Part shown: one piece after another, positions 10,833 through 19,862 of the stretch | How the letters are laid out: every line of letters begins with the position of its first letter | Position numbering within the stretch: the stretch's first letter is position 1 | From: Sulfitobacter noctilucae | Lineage (GTDB): Bacteria > Pseudomonadota > Alphaproteobacteria > Rhodobacterales > Rhodobacteraceae | NCBI RefSeq assembly: GCF_000622365.1 | Contig: NZ_JASC01000013.1 | Span: 186,001-250,000 of the forward strand | Length of the DNA stretch: 64,000 bases | Direction of reading: 5' to 3' | The notes under the pieces: generated by a model | The model's database searches: none | What the model saw: the letters and a program-made list of their open reading frames with translations, nothing else | Told to the model about the DNA's origin: nothing | Program-made: the position numbers and the translations under genes

Positions 10833-11738
10833 ATGGACCGCCTGACAGAAATGGAAGCTTTCGCCACCGTGGTGGATCAGGGAGGCTTTACCGATGCCGC
10901 AAAGAAGATGGGGATCTCGAAATCCGCCGTGTCCAAACATGTTTCCTCGCTTGAGGCCCGCCTCGGCGCACGTCTGCTGAACCGGACAACCCGCCGCGTC
11001 AGCCCGACAGAAATCGGTCTGGCATACTACGACCGCGCACGCCGCGTTCTGAACGACGCAGGCGAAGCCGATGCGCTGGTCACGTCCATGCAATCGGCAC
11101 CCTCAGGCCTTCTGCGCATTTCGGTCGCGACCGACTTTGGCGTGAACCACCTGTCACCCGCCTTGTCAGAGTTCCTGTCAGATTTTCCCGACATCACGGT
11201 GAACATGGTCCTGAACAACCGCTATGTTGAGCTGATCTCGGAAGGCTTCGACATGGCCGTACGCATCGGCGAGTTGGAAGACAGTACGCTGCGGGCCCGC
11301 AAGCTGACTGAAACCACAAAACGCATGATCGCATCCCCGAAGTATTTTGAACAATACGGGCGCCCCGAGAAGATCGACGATCTGAACGATCACAAGCTTT
11401 TGCACTACTCCAACCAGTCCAGCGGCAACGTCTGGAAGTTGACCGCGCCCTCGGGCGAAAAGCGTCAGGTCCGTACCGCAGGCTGGCTGTCGGTCAACGA
11501 TGGTCAATCTCTGCTGAACGCCGCAATCTCCGGCCTCGGCATCGCCTATTTGCCTAGCTTTCTTTACTCGGACGCGATGGAGAAAGGGCTGGTCGAAGAT
11601 GCCATCCCCGAGCTTCCGCTGGAAACCCAAGGCATCTATGCCGTCTATCCGCCGGGTCGCTTTACCCAGCCCAAGGTCCGCGCCTTTATCGACTTTCTGG
11701 TCCATGAATTTGCCGAAAAAGGCCCCAGCGACTGGTAA
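10833..11738 (+). CDS. LysR-family transcriptional regulator
   Basis: This 301-residue LTTR has an N-terminal winged helix-turn-helix (about 1-60, MEAFATVVDQGGFTDAAKKMG and ISKSAVSKHVSSLEARLGARLLNRTTR) and a periplasmic-binding-protein-like effector domain (about 90-295). It is of the DsdC/AaeR-like subgroup (LTEMEAFATVVDQGGFT start). A GGAGCGGGT Shine-Dalgarno precedes the ATG. Neither flanking gene is divergent at close range, so its target operon cannot be deduced from position. A strong terminator follows. Confidence 0.9.
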   Translation: MDRLTEMEAFATVVDQGGFTDAAKKMGISKSAVSKHVSSLEARLGARLLNRTTRRVSPTEIGLAYYDRARRVLNDAGEADALVTSMQSAPSGLLRISVATDFGVNHLSPALSEFLSDFPDITVNMVLNNRYVELISEGFDMAVRIGELEDSTLRARKLTETTKRMIASPKYFEQYGRPEKIDDLNDHKLLHYSNQSSGNVWKLTAPSGEKRQVRTAGWLSVNDGQSLLNAAISGLGIAYLPSFLYSDAMEKGLVEDAIPELPLETQGIYAVYPPGRFTQPKVRAFIDFLVHEFAEKGPSDW

Positions 11739-11776
11739 GACACCACACCAAGACACCGCCTCCCTCGGTGAAACTG

Positions 11777-11816
11777 ATCCCCCGTTGCGCTTCTCGCATC
11801 GGGGGCTTTTTCGTTT
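11777..11816 (+). terminator. intrinsic terminator after the LysR gene
   Basis: Arms ATCCCCCG (11777-11784) and CGGGGG (11800-11805) enclose a 15-base loop and are followed by CTTTTTCG. It lies about 40 bases after the LysR stop. Confidence 0.85.
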
Positions 11817-11956
11817 TCCCGGAAGTGCCGTGACAGTTTAACGCCTGCCAAGAACGCTTTGTAATTGATTTGGAGGACGGCAGATCCGAGCATGAAGATG
11901 GCGCGGACCACGACGATACGTTTTCAGCCCGCGGCAATAATCACCTGCTTTATGCG

Positions 11957-12892
11957 CTACTCTGCCCCCAGCAGGACCACTTCAACGCGTCGGTTGCTTT
12001 CGCGGCCCGCTGGGTTGAGATTGTTGGCGACAGGCGCAAGATATCCCATGCCTTCGGCATCCAGCCGTGCACCCGAAATGCCGTAGCTTTCGATCAACCG
12101 TTGGCGCACAGCACGGGCACGGGCGCGGGAAATACTGATGTTAGTGTCCAACCCCCCCACCGTATCCGTATGCCCGACCAGTGCAATCCGCATGTCAGGT
12201 TGCGCCTCAAGGAATGCTGCAAGCTCGGTCAAAGACCCGAAAGGCCCCGGCCCCAGATCGGTCGTGCCAGTGGCAAAATCGAGATCGGGCAACACAGCAT
12301 GGCCTGCGGACAGCAACTGCGCAGTGACACCTTTTTCCACGTCCTTATCGTTTGAAACAAGAAGTGGCGCATCTGCCGCTGCGGTCGCCGAAACGGAGGA
12401 AACCTCGCCAGCCTGAATGATCTGCACATAGGCAGAGGTCGCAGATGTGCTGGCCAGCAGCGTGATCACTTCGACCACCTTACCCTCATCCCGACGCAAC
12501 CCCGTGACGAATTGAAAGGCGCGGATGTTCACATAGAGGTTTGGGCCGGGCAGCGTTTCGGTGGCAAAGCGAAAATCAAAACCGCCGCAGGTAACGGCAC
12601 GACAATCCAGCTCAATCTCATATCCGGCATCGATCAATTGAGTGCGCAAGGGACGCATCACCTGGAACGGCGTCAACCCCGGCGAATCCAGCCGCCAAGC
12701 GCTGCGCCGCACTGGCCCTTCGACCGTGACAACCGGCACTTTGCCATCCGCAAAGACGCCCACCGGCGCATCATAGATATCAGGGGCGGTATCGCGTTCG
12801 ACGGTTTGGCGTGCCGTGGCAGGCAGGCTGAATTCCAGTGCCGCAGCCGGCCCTGCAAGCAGGAAGACCAGTGCAGCGACGGCGCGGATCAT
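11957..12892 (-). CDS. OmpA-family periplasmic/outer-membrane protein
   Basis: This 311-residue protein has a signal peptide (AVAALVFLLAGPAAALEF), a long N-terminal region of unknown function containing two cysteines (LDCRAVTCGGF), and a C-terminal OmpA-like peptidoglycan-binding domain (about 200-311) with DFATGTTDL, ALVGHTDTVGG, SRARARAVRQRLI and NRRVEVVLL. It probably anchors to peptidoglycan through this domain. Its ATG overlaps the stop of the peroxidase-related gene by four bases, making it the last gene of a four-gene minus operon. No transmembrane beta-barrel is evident. Confidence 0.88.
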   Translation of the reverse strand: MIRAVAALVFLLAGPAAALEFSLPATARQTVERDTAPDIYDAPVGVFADGKVPVVTVEGPVRRSAWRLDSPGLTPFQVMRPLRTQLIDAGYEIELDCRAVTCGGFDFRFATETLPGPNLYVNIRAFQFVTGLRRDEGKVVEVITLLASTSATSAYVQIIQAGEVSSVSATAAADAPLLVSNDKDVEKGVTAQLLSAGHAVLPDLDFATGTTDLGPGPFGSLTELAAFLEAQPDMRIALVGHTDTVGGLDTNISISRARARAVRQRLIESYGISGARLDAEGMGYLAPVANNLNPAGRESNRRVEVVLLGAE

Positions 12893-13458
12893 CTGGCCTG
12901 TGCGTGATATTCGGCATTGGGGCGCATATCGGTTCCGCTAGCGACCCGGTTGGTCATGTTGAAAAACGCCGCGACCGAGGCGATGTCCCAGATGTCGCGG
13001 TCGCTGAACCCTGCTTCGCGCAGCTTTTGGCGATCAGCCTCGACCACACTGGCGCTTTCGCGGGTCAGTTGAACGGCGAAATCAAGCATCGCCATCTGTT
13101 TGGCGCTGACATTCGCAACCTTGTAATTCATCACCAAAGCTTCACCCAATGCCGGATCCCCCGACAACTGCCGCACTGCCGCGCCATGCGCGACGAGGCA
13201 GTAAAAGCATTTGTTGACCGAGGAGACCGCCACCGCAATCATCTCGCGCTCCAGCTTACTGAGGTTGCTGTCCCTGAGCATCAGATCGTTGTACATCGCC
13301 GTGAAACTGTTCAGCTTTTCCGCATCAAAGGCGTAGGCCCGCAGGACATTCGGTACCATGCCCAGCTTTTCCTGACAGATGTCGAAGTATTTCTTCGTGT
13401 CCTCCGGCAGCGGGTCCATCATCGGCAGGTCAAGGGCGGTGGGCATGTCATCAGCCAT
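12889..13458 (-). CDS. peroxidase-related enzyme of the AhpD/carboxymuconolactone decarboxylase superfamily
   Basis: This 189-residue protein carries the redox CxxC of AhpD-like proteins in KCFYCLVAHGAAVRQLSGD. The N-terminal half matches the uncharacterised peroxidase-related subfamily (KLGMVPNVLRAYAFDAEKLNSFTAMYNDLML). By analogy with AhpD the two cysteines and a nearby His would reduce peroxides, but activity is inferred. It is the third gene of the operon, 12 bases after the GNAT gene, and overlaps the OmpA gene by four. Confidence 0.88.
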   Translation of the reverse strand: MADDMPTALDLPMMDPLPEDTKKYFDICQEKLGMVPNVLRAYAFDAEKLNSFTAMYNDLMLRDSNLSKLEREMIAVAVSSVNKCFYCLVAHGAAVRQLSGDPALGEALVMNYKVANVSAKQMAMLDFAVQLTRESASVVEADRQKLREAGFSDRDIWDIASVAAFFNMTNRVASGTDMRPNAEYHAQAR

Positions 13459-13470
13459 GGGAAATATCCT

Positions 13471-14190
13471 TTAATCCGGGTGCTTTCGATAATGGTATCC
13501 GCCCATGGCGGCAAAGCCCAGAGCCCGGTACAGAGCGTTCGCGCTTTCGTTGTCATCCACGCAAAGCACCGCCATATGCGTTGCCCCCTGCGCCTGCCCC
13601 CAGAAAGCAGCGCGACGCATCATCCATTGCGCTACGCCCTGTCGGCGCTGGTGGGCCAGCACGACAACCGCGTGCACCATACAGATCTTGCCATGCACCG
13701 CAGCAAAAGCCACACCGCCCGGCTTTTCGTTCCAACGCGAAAGCACAGCCGTTTTGCAGGCTGCACGCGCCATCACATCGCGCCGCGCTTGCCCCACTCC
13801 GTCAGTCTCCCAGACCTCATTCATGATCGCCAAAGGCTCCCAGATTGAAAAAGCTGTGACTGGGGGAATATCTTTGTCGGTAAGCTGTTCAATCGGCAGG
13901 ACGTAAACGGTGGTCGGGTCTTTGGCGATGTACCCTCGCGCTACAAGCGCCTCGTCCAAGTCAGGCGCATCACCCAACAAGCGAAACAGCGGCGTTTGAC
14001 CCATTTCGCGCATCGCTCCCTCTGCGGCATCTATCTGTGCTGCGGTCACCGGACCATCAGCTGTCGCGGCAGACACCCGCTGGCCCCCGCCTTGCCCGTC
14101 ACGCAGGGTAAATCCGTGGTCCTGCCAACATCGCGCAGCGGGCCAGGTTGCTTCGGCAGCGGCAAACAGTTCTGACAAGGACGGGTTCAC
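13471..14190 (-). CDS. GNAT-family N-acetyltransferase
   Basis: This 239-residue protein has its GNAT domain in the C-terminal half (about 105-239), with VHAVVVLAHQRRQGVAQWMMRRAAFWGQ as acetyl-CoA motif A (RRQGVA) and AVLCVDDNESANALYRALGF as motif B. The N-terminal region may be a degenerate second GNAT half. It overlaps the CinA-like gene by four bases upstream. The substrate is unknown. Confidence 0.85.
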   Translation of the reverse strand: MNPSLSELFAAAEATWPAARCWQDHGFTLRDGQGGGQRVSAATADGPVTAAQIDAAEGAMREMGQTPLFRLLGDAPDLDEALVARGYIAKDPTTVYVLPIEQLTDKDIPPVTAFSIWEPLAIMNEVWETDGVGQARRDVMARAACKTAVLSRWNEKPGGVAFAAVHGKICMVHAVVVLAHQRRQGVAQWMMRRAAFWGQAQGATHMAVLCVDDNESANALYRALGFAAMGGYHYRKHPD

Positions 14191-14906
14191 GGAAAAGCCA
14201 CCGCAAGCTTGCCCAACGCCGCGTCGATCTCGTCGGCGTCATTGCCCCGGATCACGATATGCGCGCCGTATTTGCCGTCTTTCTGAAACGGATAAGAGCC
14301 CATCGACAGGAGCGGATACTCTTTAGCCAGCACCCCCAATGGACCGGCAATGTCACCCTCCCCCCGTTCGATCCGCATCGTCTTGCTGATCAAGGGCGCA
14401 CCGCCCGTCAACGTTGGCAGAACAGACGCGACCATTGCCTCAAACACCGCAGGCACCCCCGCCATCACATGCACGTTGCGCAGCAGAAAGCCCGGTGCAG
14501 CGGACACCGGATTGTCGATCAGCGTCGCGCCATCGGGGATGCGCGCCATGCGCAGCCGCGCGTCGTTCAGGTCGGTCGCCGATTTTGCGTAGTGCTCCGC
14601 AAGAACGGCCTTTGCATCCGCGCGCACATCGATCCCGACATCAAAGGCGGCAGCAATGCAATCGGCGGTAATGTCATCATGGGTGGGGCCAATGCCGCCG
14701 CTGGTAAAGACGTAGTCGTACACTGTCGCCAAGGCCTGTACCGCTGCGATGATTGTGCCGCGCTCGTCACCCACAACGCGCACTTCCTTCAGATCAATGC
14801 CTGCCTCCGTCAACTGACCGGCTAGATGATGCATGTTGCTGTCGCGGGTGCGTCCTGACAGAATCTCGTCTCCGATCACAATCATGGCGGCGGTGGGGTT
14901 GGTCAT
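14187..14906 (-). CDS. molybdopterin-binding (MoaB/CinA N-domain) protein
   Basis: This 239-residue protein has the MoCF_biosynth fold. AAMIVIGDEILSGRTRDSN starts it, and FTSGGIGPTHDDITADCIA is the molybdopterin-binding signature. It corresponds to the N-terminal domain of CinA without the C-terminal nicotinamide-nucleotide deamidase domain, an arrangement common in alphaproteobacteria and usually annotated as competence/damage-inducible protein A. The ATG at 14906 has an AAGGAG Shine-Dalgarno at good distance; the frame is open 40 codons further upstream but enters the sfsA start region. First gene of its operon, divergent from sfsA. Confidence 0.9.
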   Translation of the reverse strand: MTNPTAAMIVIGDEILSGRTRDSNMHHLAGQLTEAGIDLKEVRVVGDERGTIIAAVQALATVYDYVFTSGGIGPTHDDITADCIAAAFDVGIDVRADAKAVLAEHYAKSATDLNDARLRMARIPDGATLIDNPVSAAPGFLLRNVHVMAGVPAVFEAMVASVLPTLTGGAPLISKTMRIERGEGDIAGPLGVLAKEYPLLSMGSYPFQKDGKYGAHIVIRGNDADEIDAALGKLAVAFP

Positions 14907-14953
14907 GGCGCTTCTCCTTGAGCGGGTCTTGGATAGGGTATAGGCCGCGCCCC

Positions 14954-15667
14954 ATGCGCTTTCAAACCGAACTTGTCCCCGCCCGTCTGATCCGCCGCTA
15001 CAAACGGTTTCTGGCCGATTGCACACTGGAGGACGGGAGCGAGGTGGTGGCCCATTGTGCCAACCCCGGCTCCATGATGGGACTGGCCGAACCCGGCAGC
15101 AAAATATGGCTGGAACCCAATGACGACCCCAAGAAAAAGCTGAAATACGGTTGGCGATTGGTAGACCATGAAAACGGCCATTTCACCGGCGTCGATACGT
15201 CGCTGCCCAACAGGGCCGTGCGCGCCGCGCTGGAGGCGCAACAGATCGAAGCACTGGCCGGATACACCACCGTCAAACCGGAGGTGAAATACGGAGAGAA
15301 CTCCCGCATCGACTTTCTGCTGAGCGCTGAGGGACTGCCGGATGCCTATGTGGAAGTGAAATCCGTTACCTTGTGCCGCCAGCCGGGACTGGCCGAATTT
15401 CCCGATTCCGTGACCGCACGAGGGGCCAAACATCTTGGCGAACTGGCCACCGTCGCCCGCGCCGGGCACCGCGCCGTTCTGCTCTATCTTGTGCAACGCA
15501 CCGATTGCGCACAGGTCGCGATGGCACAGGATATTGACCCGACTTATGCGGCGGCTCATGTTTTAGCAACGCAGGCAGGGGTGGAAACCATGTGCATCGG
15601 CACCCATATCACCCCTAAAGAGGTGCGGATTTCAGCGCCTCTGGCCCTTGTCGGCCCCACGCGCTAA
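14954..15667 (+). CDS. sfsA: DNA/RNA nuclease SfsA
   Basis: This 237-residue protein has the family patterns VPARLIRRYKRFLADCTLEDG, AHCANPGSMMGLAEPGS, SRIDFLL, YVEVKSVTL and FPDSVTARGAKHLGEL. The D-x(n)-ExK set (D in SRIDFLL, E and K in VEVKS) is the PD-(D/E)XK nuclease core. The protein was first described as a sugar fermentation stimulation protein and later shown to have nuclease features. The ATG at 14954 fits the conserved N-terminus. It is followed after 32 bases by map and is likely co-transcribed with it. Confidence 0.94.
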   Translation: MRFQTELVPARLIRRYKRFLADCTLEDGSEVVAHCANPGSMMGLAEPGSKIWLEPNDDPKKKLKYGWRLVDHENGHFTGVDTSLPNRAVRAALEAQQIEALAGYTTVKPEVKYGENSRIDFLLSAEGLPDAYVEVKSVTLCRQPGLAEFPDSVTARGAKHLGELATVARAGHRAVLLYLVQRTDCAQVAMAQDIDPTYAAAHVLATQAGVETMCIGTHITPKEVRISAPLALVGPTR

Positions 15668-15699
15668 GAAGACTCAATACTAGCCGATAGGAGAAACCG

Positions 15700-16512
15700 G
15701 TGAACGAACAACACCGAGGCCGCCAGACCAAAGACGGTATCCGCATTTACGATCCTTCCGACTTTGCTGGCATGCATGCCGCAGGGCGGCTGGCTGCGAC
15801 CATTCTGGACGATATTGCCGCGCATGTGACCGTTGGCCAAACCACCGGTGAGCTGGATCGCATCATCGAGCAAATGGTGAATGACGCAGGCGCAAAATCG
15901 GCGACCATCGGTTACAAAGGCTACAAGCACGCCAGCTGCATCAGCGTGAACCACGTTGTTTGCCACGGTATCCCCGGCGACAAAAAGCTGAAAGACGGCG
16001 ACATTCTGAACATTGATGTCACGGTCATTGTCGACGGCTGGTTCGGCGACACGTCACGCATGTATGTGGCCGGCAAGCTGCCGCGCAAGGCGGAGCGGTT
16101 GATCGACGTCACCCATGACAGCTTGATGCGCGGGATTGACGCGGTTAAACCCGGCAACACATTCGGCGATATCGGTCACGCGATCCAGACTTTTGTCGAA
16201 GGTCACCGCATGGGCGTGGTTACCGATTTCTGCGGCCACGGTCTGGGCCGTGTTTTCCACGCGCCGCCCAATGTTCTGCACTATGGCAAACCCGGTACGG
16301 GTGCCGTTCTTGAACCCGGCATGTTCTTTACGATCGAGCCGATGGTGAACCTTGGACGGCCGGAAACCAAAACACTGGCAGACGACTGGACCGCGGTGAC
16401 CCGCGACAAATCCTTGTCTGCGCAGTTCGAACATTCTGTCGGCGTAACCGAAGACGGGGTAGAGATTTTCACCCAATCGCCCGGCGGAATTTTTCATCCC
16501 ACCTACGGCTGA
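15700..16512 (+). CDS. map: methionine aminopeptidase, type I
   Basis: This 270-residue enzyme removes the N-terminal Met from nascent proteins. The five metal ligands are visible: Asp106 and Asp117 (ILNIDVTVIVDGWFGDTSRM), His180 (CGHGLG), Glu213 (TIEPM) and Glu244 (FEHSVGVTEDG), with His89 at the substrate site (VVCHGIPG). The start codon is GTG, chosen because TAGGAG lies at ideal distance and no ATG occurs before the conserved region. It follows sfsA by 32 bases. It normally acts at the ribosomal exit tunnel. Confidence 0.96.
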   Translation: MNEQHRGRQTKDGIRIYDPSDFAGMHAAGRLAATILDDIAAHVTVGQTTGELDRIIEQMVNDAGAKSATIGYKGYKHASCISVNHVVCHGIPGDKKLKDGDILNIDVTVIVDGWFGDTSRMYVAGKLPRKAERLIDVTHDSLMRGIDAVKPGNTFGDIGHAIQTFVEGHRMGVVTDFCGHGLGRVFHAPPNVLHYGKPGTGAVLEPGMFFTIEPMVNLGRPETKTLADDWTAVTRDKSLSAQFEHSVGVTEDGVEIFTQSPGGIFHPTYG

Positions 16513-16688
16513 TCGTCTTTCATCATCCGCTTCATCAGCAGTGACAGCACCGTTTCCCCCGCCAGCGGGGTGACGCAGTCATGGATAAACACAGGTCCAC
16601 CAAAGGGTTGCGGTTTGGGCAACGGCAGGCTGGGTGCTTTCTGTTTTGGGGCGACAAAGGCTCCCTTGATGTAGCTCGCATCAGTCAT
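16503..16688 (-). CDS. small hypothetical protein
   Basis: This 61-residue basic, proline-rich frame (APKQKAPSLPLPKPQPFGG) overlaps the map stop by ten bases tail to tail. It fills what would otherwise be a 300-base gap between map and the aminotransferase gene. It has no signal peptide or transmembrane helix and I do not recognise a family. The upstream region is AT-rich and could hold its promoter, but the Shine-Dalgarno is weak. It could also be non-coding. Confidence 0.45.
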   Translation of the reverse strand: MTDASYIKGAFVAPKQKAPSLPLPKPQPFGGPVFIHDCVTPLAGETVLSLLMKRMMKDDQP

Positions 16689-16813
16689 GTGCTGAATATA
16701 CCTGATAATGCTCTATTTTTTAAATAGTGTTCCATCCAGGCGGAAATAGGTAATAATTGTTGCCATAAATTGCGATCCGTGATGATTTCGCCAAAACAGG
16801 GAGGGATTCTGTA

Positions 16814-18025
16814 ATGGACTGGACCAATATTTTTGCCACGCGCATGGACCGCATGAAGGCGAGCGAGATTCGCGAACTGCTCAAGCTGCTGGACCAGCCC
16901 GATATTATTTCTTTTGCGGGTGGCATCCCCGACCCCGCGCTGTTCCCGACGCAAGCCTTTCAGGAAGCGCTGACCGATGCGCTGTCACCTGCGAACAGCA
17001 GCGCCGCGCTGCAATATTCGGTCTCCGAAGGCTACGGCCCCCTGCGCGACTGGATCGTTGATCAAATGGCCGAACTGGGCGTACCCTGCACCCGCGACAA
17101 CGTGCTGATCACTTCCGGCTCGCAACAAGCGCTGGATTATCTGGGTAAAATGATGCTGTCGCCCGGCGACACGGCGCTGGTCACATGGCCCACCTACATG
17201 GGTGCCTTGGGGGCGTTCAACGCCTATGAACCGACCTATGACCGGTTGATACCCGGCGGCAACCGGTCCGCTCAGGACTATGCGGAAACCGCAGAAGCCT
17301 CAGGCGGGCGGGTGAAATTCGCCTACGCCTCTGTCGATTTTGCCAATCCCACCGGCGAAACACTGGATCTGAAAGCGCGCGAGAGCATCCTTGATCTGGC
17401 GGATGATTTGGACATCGCGGTGATCGAGGACAGCGCCTATCAATCATTGCGCTATGACGGTGATCCGATCCCGCCCATGCTCGCGCTTGAGATCGCCCGG
17501 AAAGGCAACATTGACGCTTGCCGCACGCTGTATTGCGGGAGTTTCTCCAAATCCCTGGCCCCCGGTTTGCGAGTCGGTTGGGTCTGTGGCGCGGCCCCGG
17601 TGATCAGCCAGTTGGTGTTGATGAAACAAGCCGCTGACCTGCATTCAGCTACGCTCAACCAGATGGCAGTGAACACGGTGGCGCGGTCGGTTTTCGCAGA
17701 ACATACCACCACGCTCCGCCGCACTTATGCCGCGCGCCGCGATACCATGCTGGCCGCACTTGCCGAGCATATGCCCGAAGGCGTGACATGGACCAAACCG
17801 GAAGGCGGCATGTTCATCTGGCTGACCCTGCCCAAGACCATCGACGGGGGTGACCTGCTGAAATCCGCGCTTGAGGCGCAAAAGCTGGCCTTCGTGCCCG
17901 GACAGGCGTTTTTTGCAGATCGCTCGGGCGCAAATACCCTCAGGCTCAGCTTTTCTCTCGCGGATGATACCAAGATCGTGGAAGGCATGAAACGCCTCGG
18001 AGCCGCGATCAGGGCTGCGCTGTAA
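16814..18025 (+). CDS. PLP-dependent class I/II aminotransferase (2-aminoadipate/MocR-type)
   Basis: This 403-residue fold-type I enzyme has IISFAGGIPDPALFP and ALQYSVSEGYGPLRDWI at the N-terminus, VLITSGSQQALDYLGKMML before the cofactor site, and the Schiff-base lysine in YCGSFSKSLAPGLRVGW. It resembles LysN-like 2-aminoadipate or kynurenine-type transaminases that stand alone, without the GntR domain of MocR regulators. A GGAGGG Shine-Dalgarno precedes the ATG. The donor and acceptor are not determinable here. The 3' end overlaps rsmD tail to tail by 17 bases. Confidence 0.9.
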   Translation: MDWTNIFATRMDRMKASEIRELLKLLDQPDIISFAGGIPDPALFPTQAFQEALTDALSPANSSAALQYSVSEGYGPLRDWIVDQMAELGVPCTRDNVLITSGSQQALDYLGKMMLSPGDTALVTWPTYMGALGAFNAYEPTYDRLIPGGNRSAQDYAETAEASGGRVKFAYASVDFANPTGETLDLKARESILDLADDLDIAVIEDSAYQSLRYDGDPIPPMLALEIARKGNIDACRTLYCGSFSKSLAPGLRVGWVCGAAPVISQLVLMKQAADLHSATLNQMAVNTVARSVFAEHTTTLRRTYAARRDTMLAALAEHMPEGVTWTKPEGGMFIWLTLPKTIDGGDLLKSALEAQKLAFVPGQAFFADRSGANTLRLSFSLADDTKIVEGMKRLGAAIRAAL

Positions 18026-18569
18026 CGCGCAACAGGGTGACATGCGTGTCGCCGTATTTTCGTTTGTCGATCCGCTCAAAGCCTTTGGGCGGCAACATGG
18101 GTGCCGCCTCTTCCCAGACAACCGTCGCTGCTGGTGCCAGCCATCCGCCAGCCAATGCCGAAGCCAGCGCCACCTGCCCCATGCCTTTGCCATAGGGCGG
18201 ATCGAGAAACACCAGATCAAAGGGGGCCATCGGCCAGGCTCCCAACGCAGTGGCGTCGCCACGCACCAGTGTGGCAGTGTCCTTGACGCGCAGCTTTGCG
18301 ATGTTTTCGGTCACCAGCTTTTGCGCCGTTCGGCCATTTTCGACAAAGCACACTCGTTCAGCGCCCCGAGATAAGGCCTCCAGCCCCAAAGCGCCGGTTC
18401 CGGCGAACAGGTCCAGCACATTGGCTCCGACCAGCACATCGTGGTGCGTCAGCATCGAAAACAGGCTTTCGCGCACGCGGTCAGAGGTGGGGCGCAGATG
18501 TGCTGCCGCGTCGCCCTTGCCCAGTTCGGCCAAAACCGTACCGCGAAATTGTCCTGCAATGATCCTCAT
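18009..18569 (-). CDS. rsmD: 16S rRNA (guanine(966)-N(2))-methyltransferase
   Basis: This 186-residue SAM-dependent enzyme starts with MRIIAGQFRGTVL and has LRPTSDRVRESLFSML, the SAM-binding loop VLDLFAGTGALGLEALSRGA and the catalytic LDPPYGKG, all diagnostic of RsmD. It methylates G966 of 16S rRNA on 30S particles. Its ATG overlaps the stop of the upstream flavoprotein gene by four bases. Confidence 0.95.
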   Translation of the reverse strand: MRIIAGQFRGTVLAELGKGDAAAHLRPTSDRVRESLFSMLTHHDVLVGANVLDLFAGTGALGLEALSRGAERVCFVENGRTAQKLVTENIAKLRVKDTATLVRGDATALGAWPMAPFDLVFLDPPYGKGMGQVALASALAGGWLAPAATVVWEEAAPMLPPKGFERIDKRKYGDTHVTLLRVTAQP

Positions 18570-19774
18570 GCTTTTAGCATCGCCTTGAGGTCGGTCGCCG
18601 CATCCGCGACGGCGGCAGGGTCCGGCGTCTTTCCAGCCTCGATCAGCCGTTTGCCCACCATATAACCGCGTGGATCGTTCATGGCGTCCACGGCCAGCAA
18701 GCGGCCCCCGCCATAGTACCAGAAGCTCACCGAATCCGCATCGGCCCGCCGTGTGACCACCCGGTCATATCCGGTGTTCAGCCCGGCGATCTGCAGTTTC
18801 ACATCGTATTGATCCGACCAGAACCATGGCTTCGCCACATATTCTTTGGCCGTTCCCATCAGGTTTTCGGCCACACATTCCGCTTGTTCGATTGCATTGG
18901 GCACCGATTCCAGCCGGATACGCCCGCCGCGATAGGGAAACGACGTGCAATCCCCCGCAGCCCATATGCCGGGCAACGAAGTACGCCCTTGCGCATCCAC
19001 CTTGATGCCATTCTCAATCGTCACGCCTGCTATTTCAGCAAGCGCGGTTGCGGGTCTGATCCCCACGCCGACAATGACGAAATCCGCCTCAAGCGTGCTG
19101 CCATCGCTCAGTACCGCGCCAGTCACTGCGCTGTCCCCCGTCAGCCGCTCCAGCCCGACGCCCTCGCGAATATCGACACCATGCTGCTTATGTAGATCAC
19201 GAAAGAAATCGCTGGTCTCGGGGGCGGCGACCCGTTGCAGGATGCGGTCTGACATCTCAACCAGCGTGACTTGCACGCCCAGCTTGGCCGCGACCGATGC
19301 CGCCTCCAGCCCGATGTAGCCTCCGCCCACGATCAATACCCGCGCACCTTTGGCAAAGCGCGGGGCCATGGCATCCACGTCCGCCAGATCGCGCACCACA
19401 TGCACGCCGCCTAGATCCCCGCCAACGGCAGAGGGCAGCCGGTTCGGCACCGAACCTGTCGTCAGCACCAGATCATCATAGGCCAACACCTCGCCCGCCA
19501 GCGCGATGGTTTTTGCCTTAGCGTCAACCGCCGTCACCGCCTGACCCATCCGCAAATTGATGTTGTTCTCGGCATAGAAACTCTCGGGCCGCAGAAACAA
19601 CCGCTCCAATGTCATATCACCCATCAGATAGGCTTTGCTCAGCGGGGGCCGCTGATAGGGGGGCACCGGCTCTGCACCGATCAGGGTCACATCGCCGTCA
19701 AAACCACCATTGCGCAGTTTGGCCACCAGCGATGATCCCGCCTGCCCCGCGCCCACGACTACCACATGGCTCAT
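18566..19774 (-). CDS. NAD(P)H-dependent flavoprotein reductase, rubredoxin/ferredoxin-reductase type
   Basis: This 402-residue protein has two dinucleotide folds: FAD-binding VVVGAGQAGSSLVAKLR at the start and NAD-binding VLIVGGGYIGLEAASVAAKLG in the middle. IWAAGDCTSFPYRGG contacts FAD, and a C-terminal reductase domain has FWSDQYDVKLQIAG. It matches ferredoxin reductases of the BphA4/rhodocoxin-reductase family, which pass electrons from NADH to a ferredoxin for monooxygenases. No ferredoxin or P450 lies in this window. The ATG at 19774 has GGGAG at a good distance; five codons upstream are also open. It overlaps rsmD by four bases. Confidence 0.92.
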   Translation of the reverse strand: MSHVVVVGAGQAGSSLVAKLRNGGFDGDVTLIGAEPVPPYQRPPLSKAYLMGDMTLERLFLRPESFYAENNINLRMGQAVTAVDAKAKTIALAGEVLAYDDLVLTTGSVPNRLPSAVGGDLGGVHVVRDLADVDAMAPRFAKGARVLIVGGGYIGLEAASVAAKLGVQVTLVEMSDRILQRVAAPETSDFFRDLHKQHGVDIREGVGLERLTGDSAVTGAVLSDGSTLEADFVIVGVGIRPATALAEIAGVTIENGIKVDAQGRTSLPGIWAAGDCTSFPYRGGRIRLESVPNAIEQAECVAENLMGTAKEYVAKPWFWSDQYDVKLQIAGLNTGYDRVVTRRADADSVSFWYYGGGRLLAVDAMNDPRGYMVGKRLIEAGKTPDPAAVADAATDLKAMLKA

Positions 19775-19862
19775 AAAACTCTCCCGCAATCACTGGTCGC
19801 ACCTGCCCGCAAAACCTATATGCTGCGATAGAACAAACGCAATGACATGAAAGGCCTATCCT

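Noticed and set aside
11817..11956. A small gene between the LysR terminator and the OmpA-family gene
   Set aside because: Frames are short, lack a Shine-Dalgarno, and none has a recognisable feature; no function can be supported.
12838..13848. A 336-codon plus-strand frame opposite the peroxidase-related and GNAT genes
   Set aside because: It has no domain, and both opposite frames have clear family motifs and overlapping operon structure.
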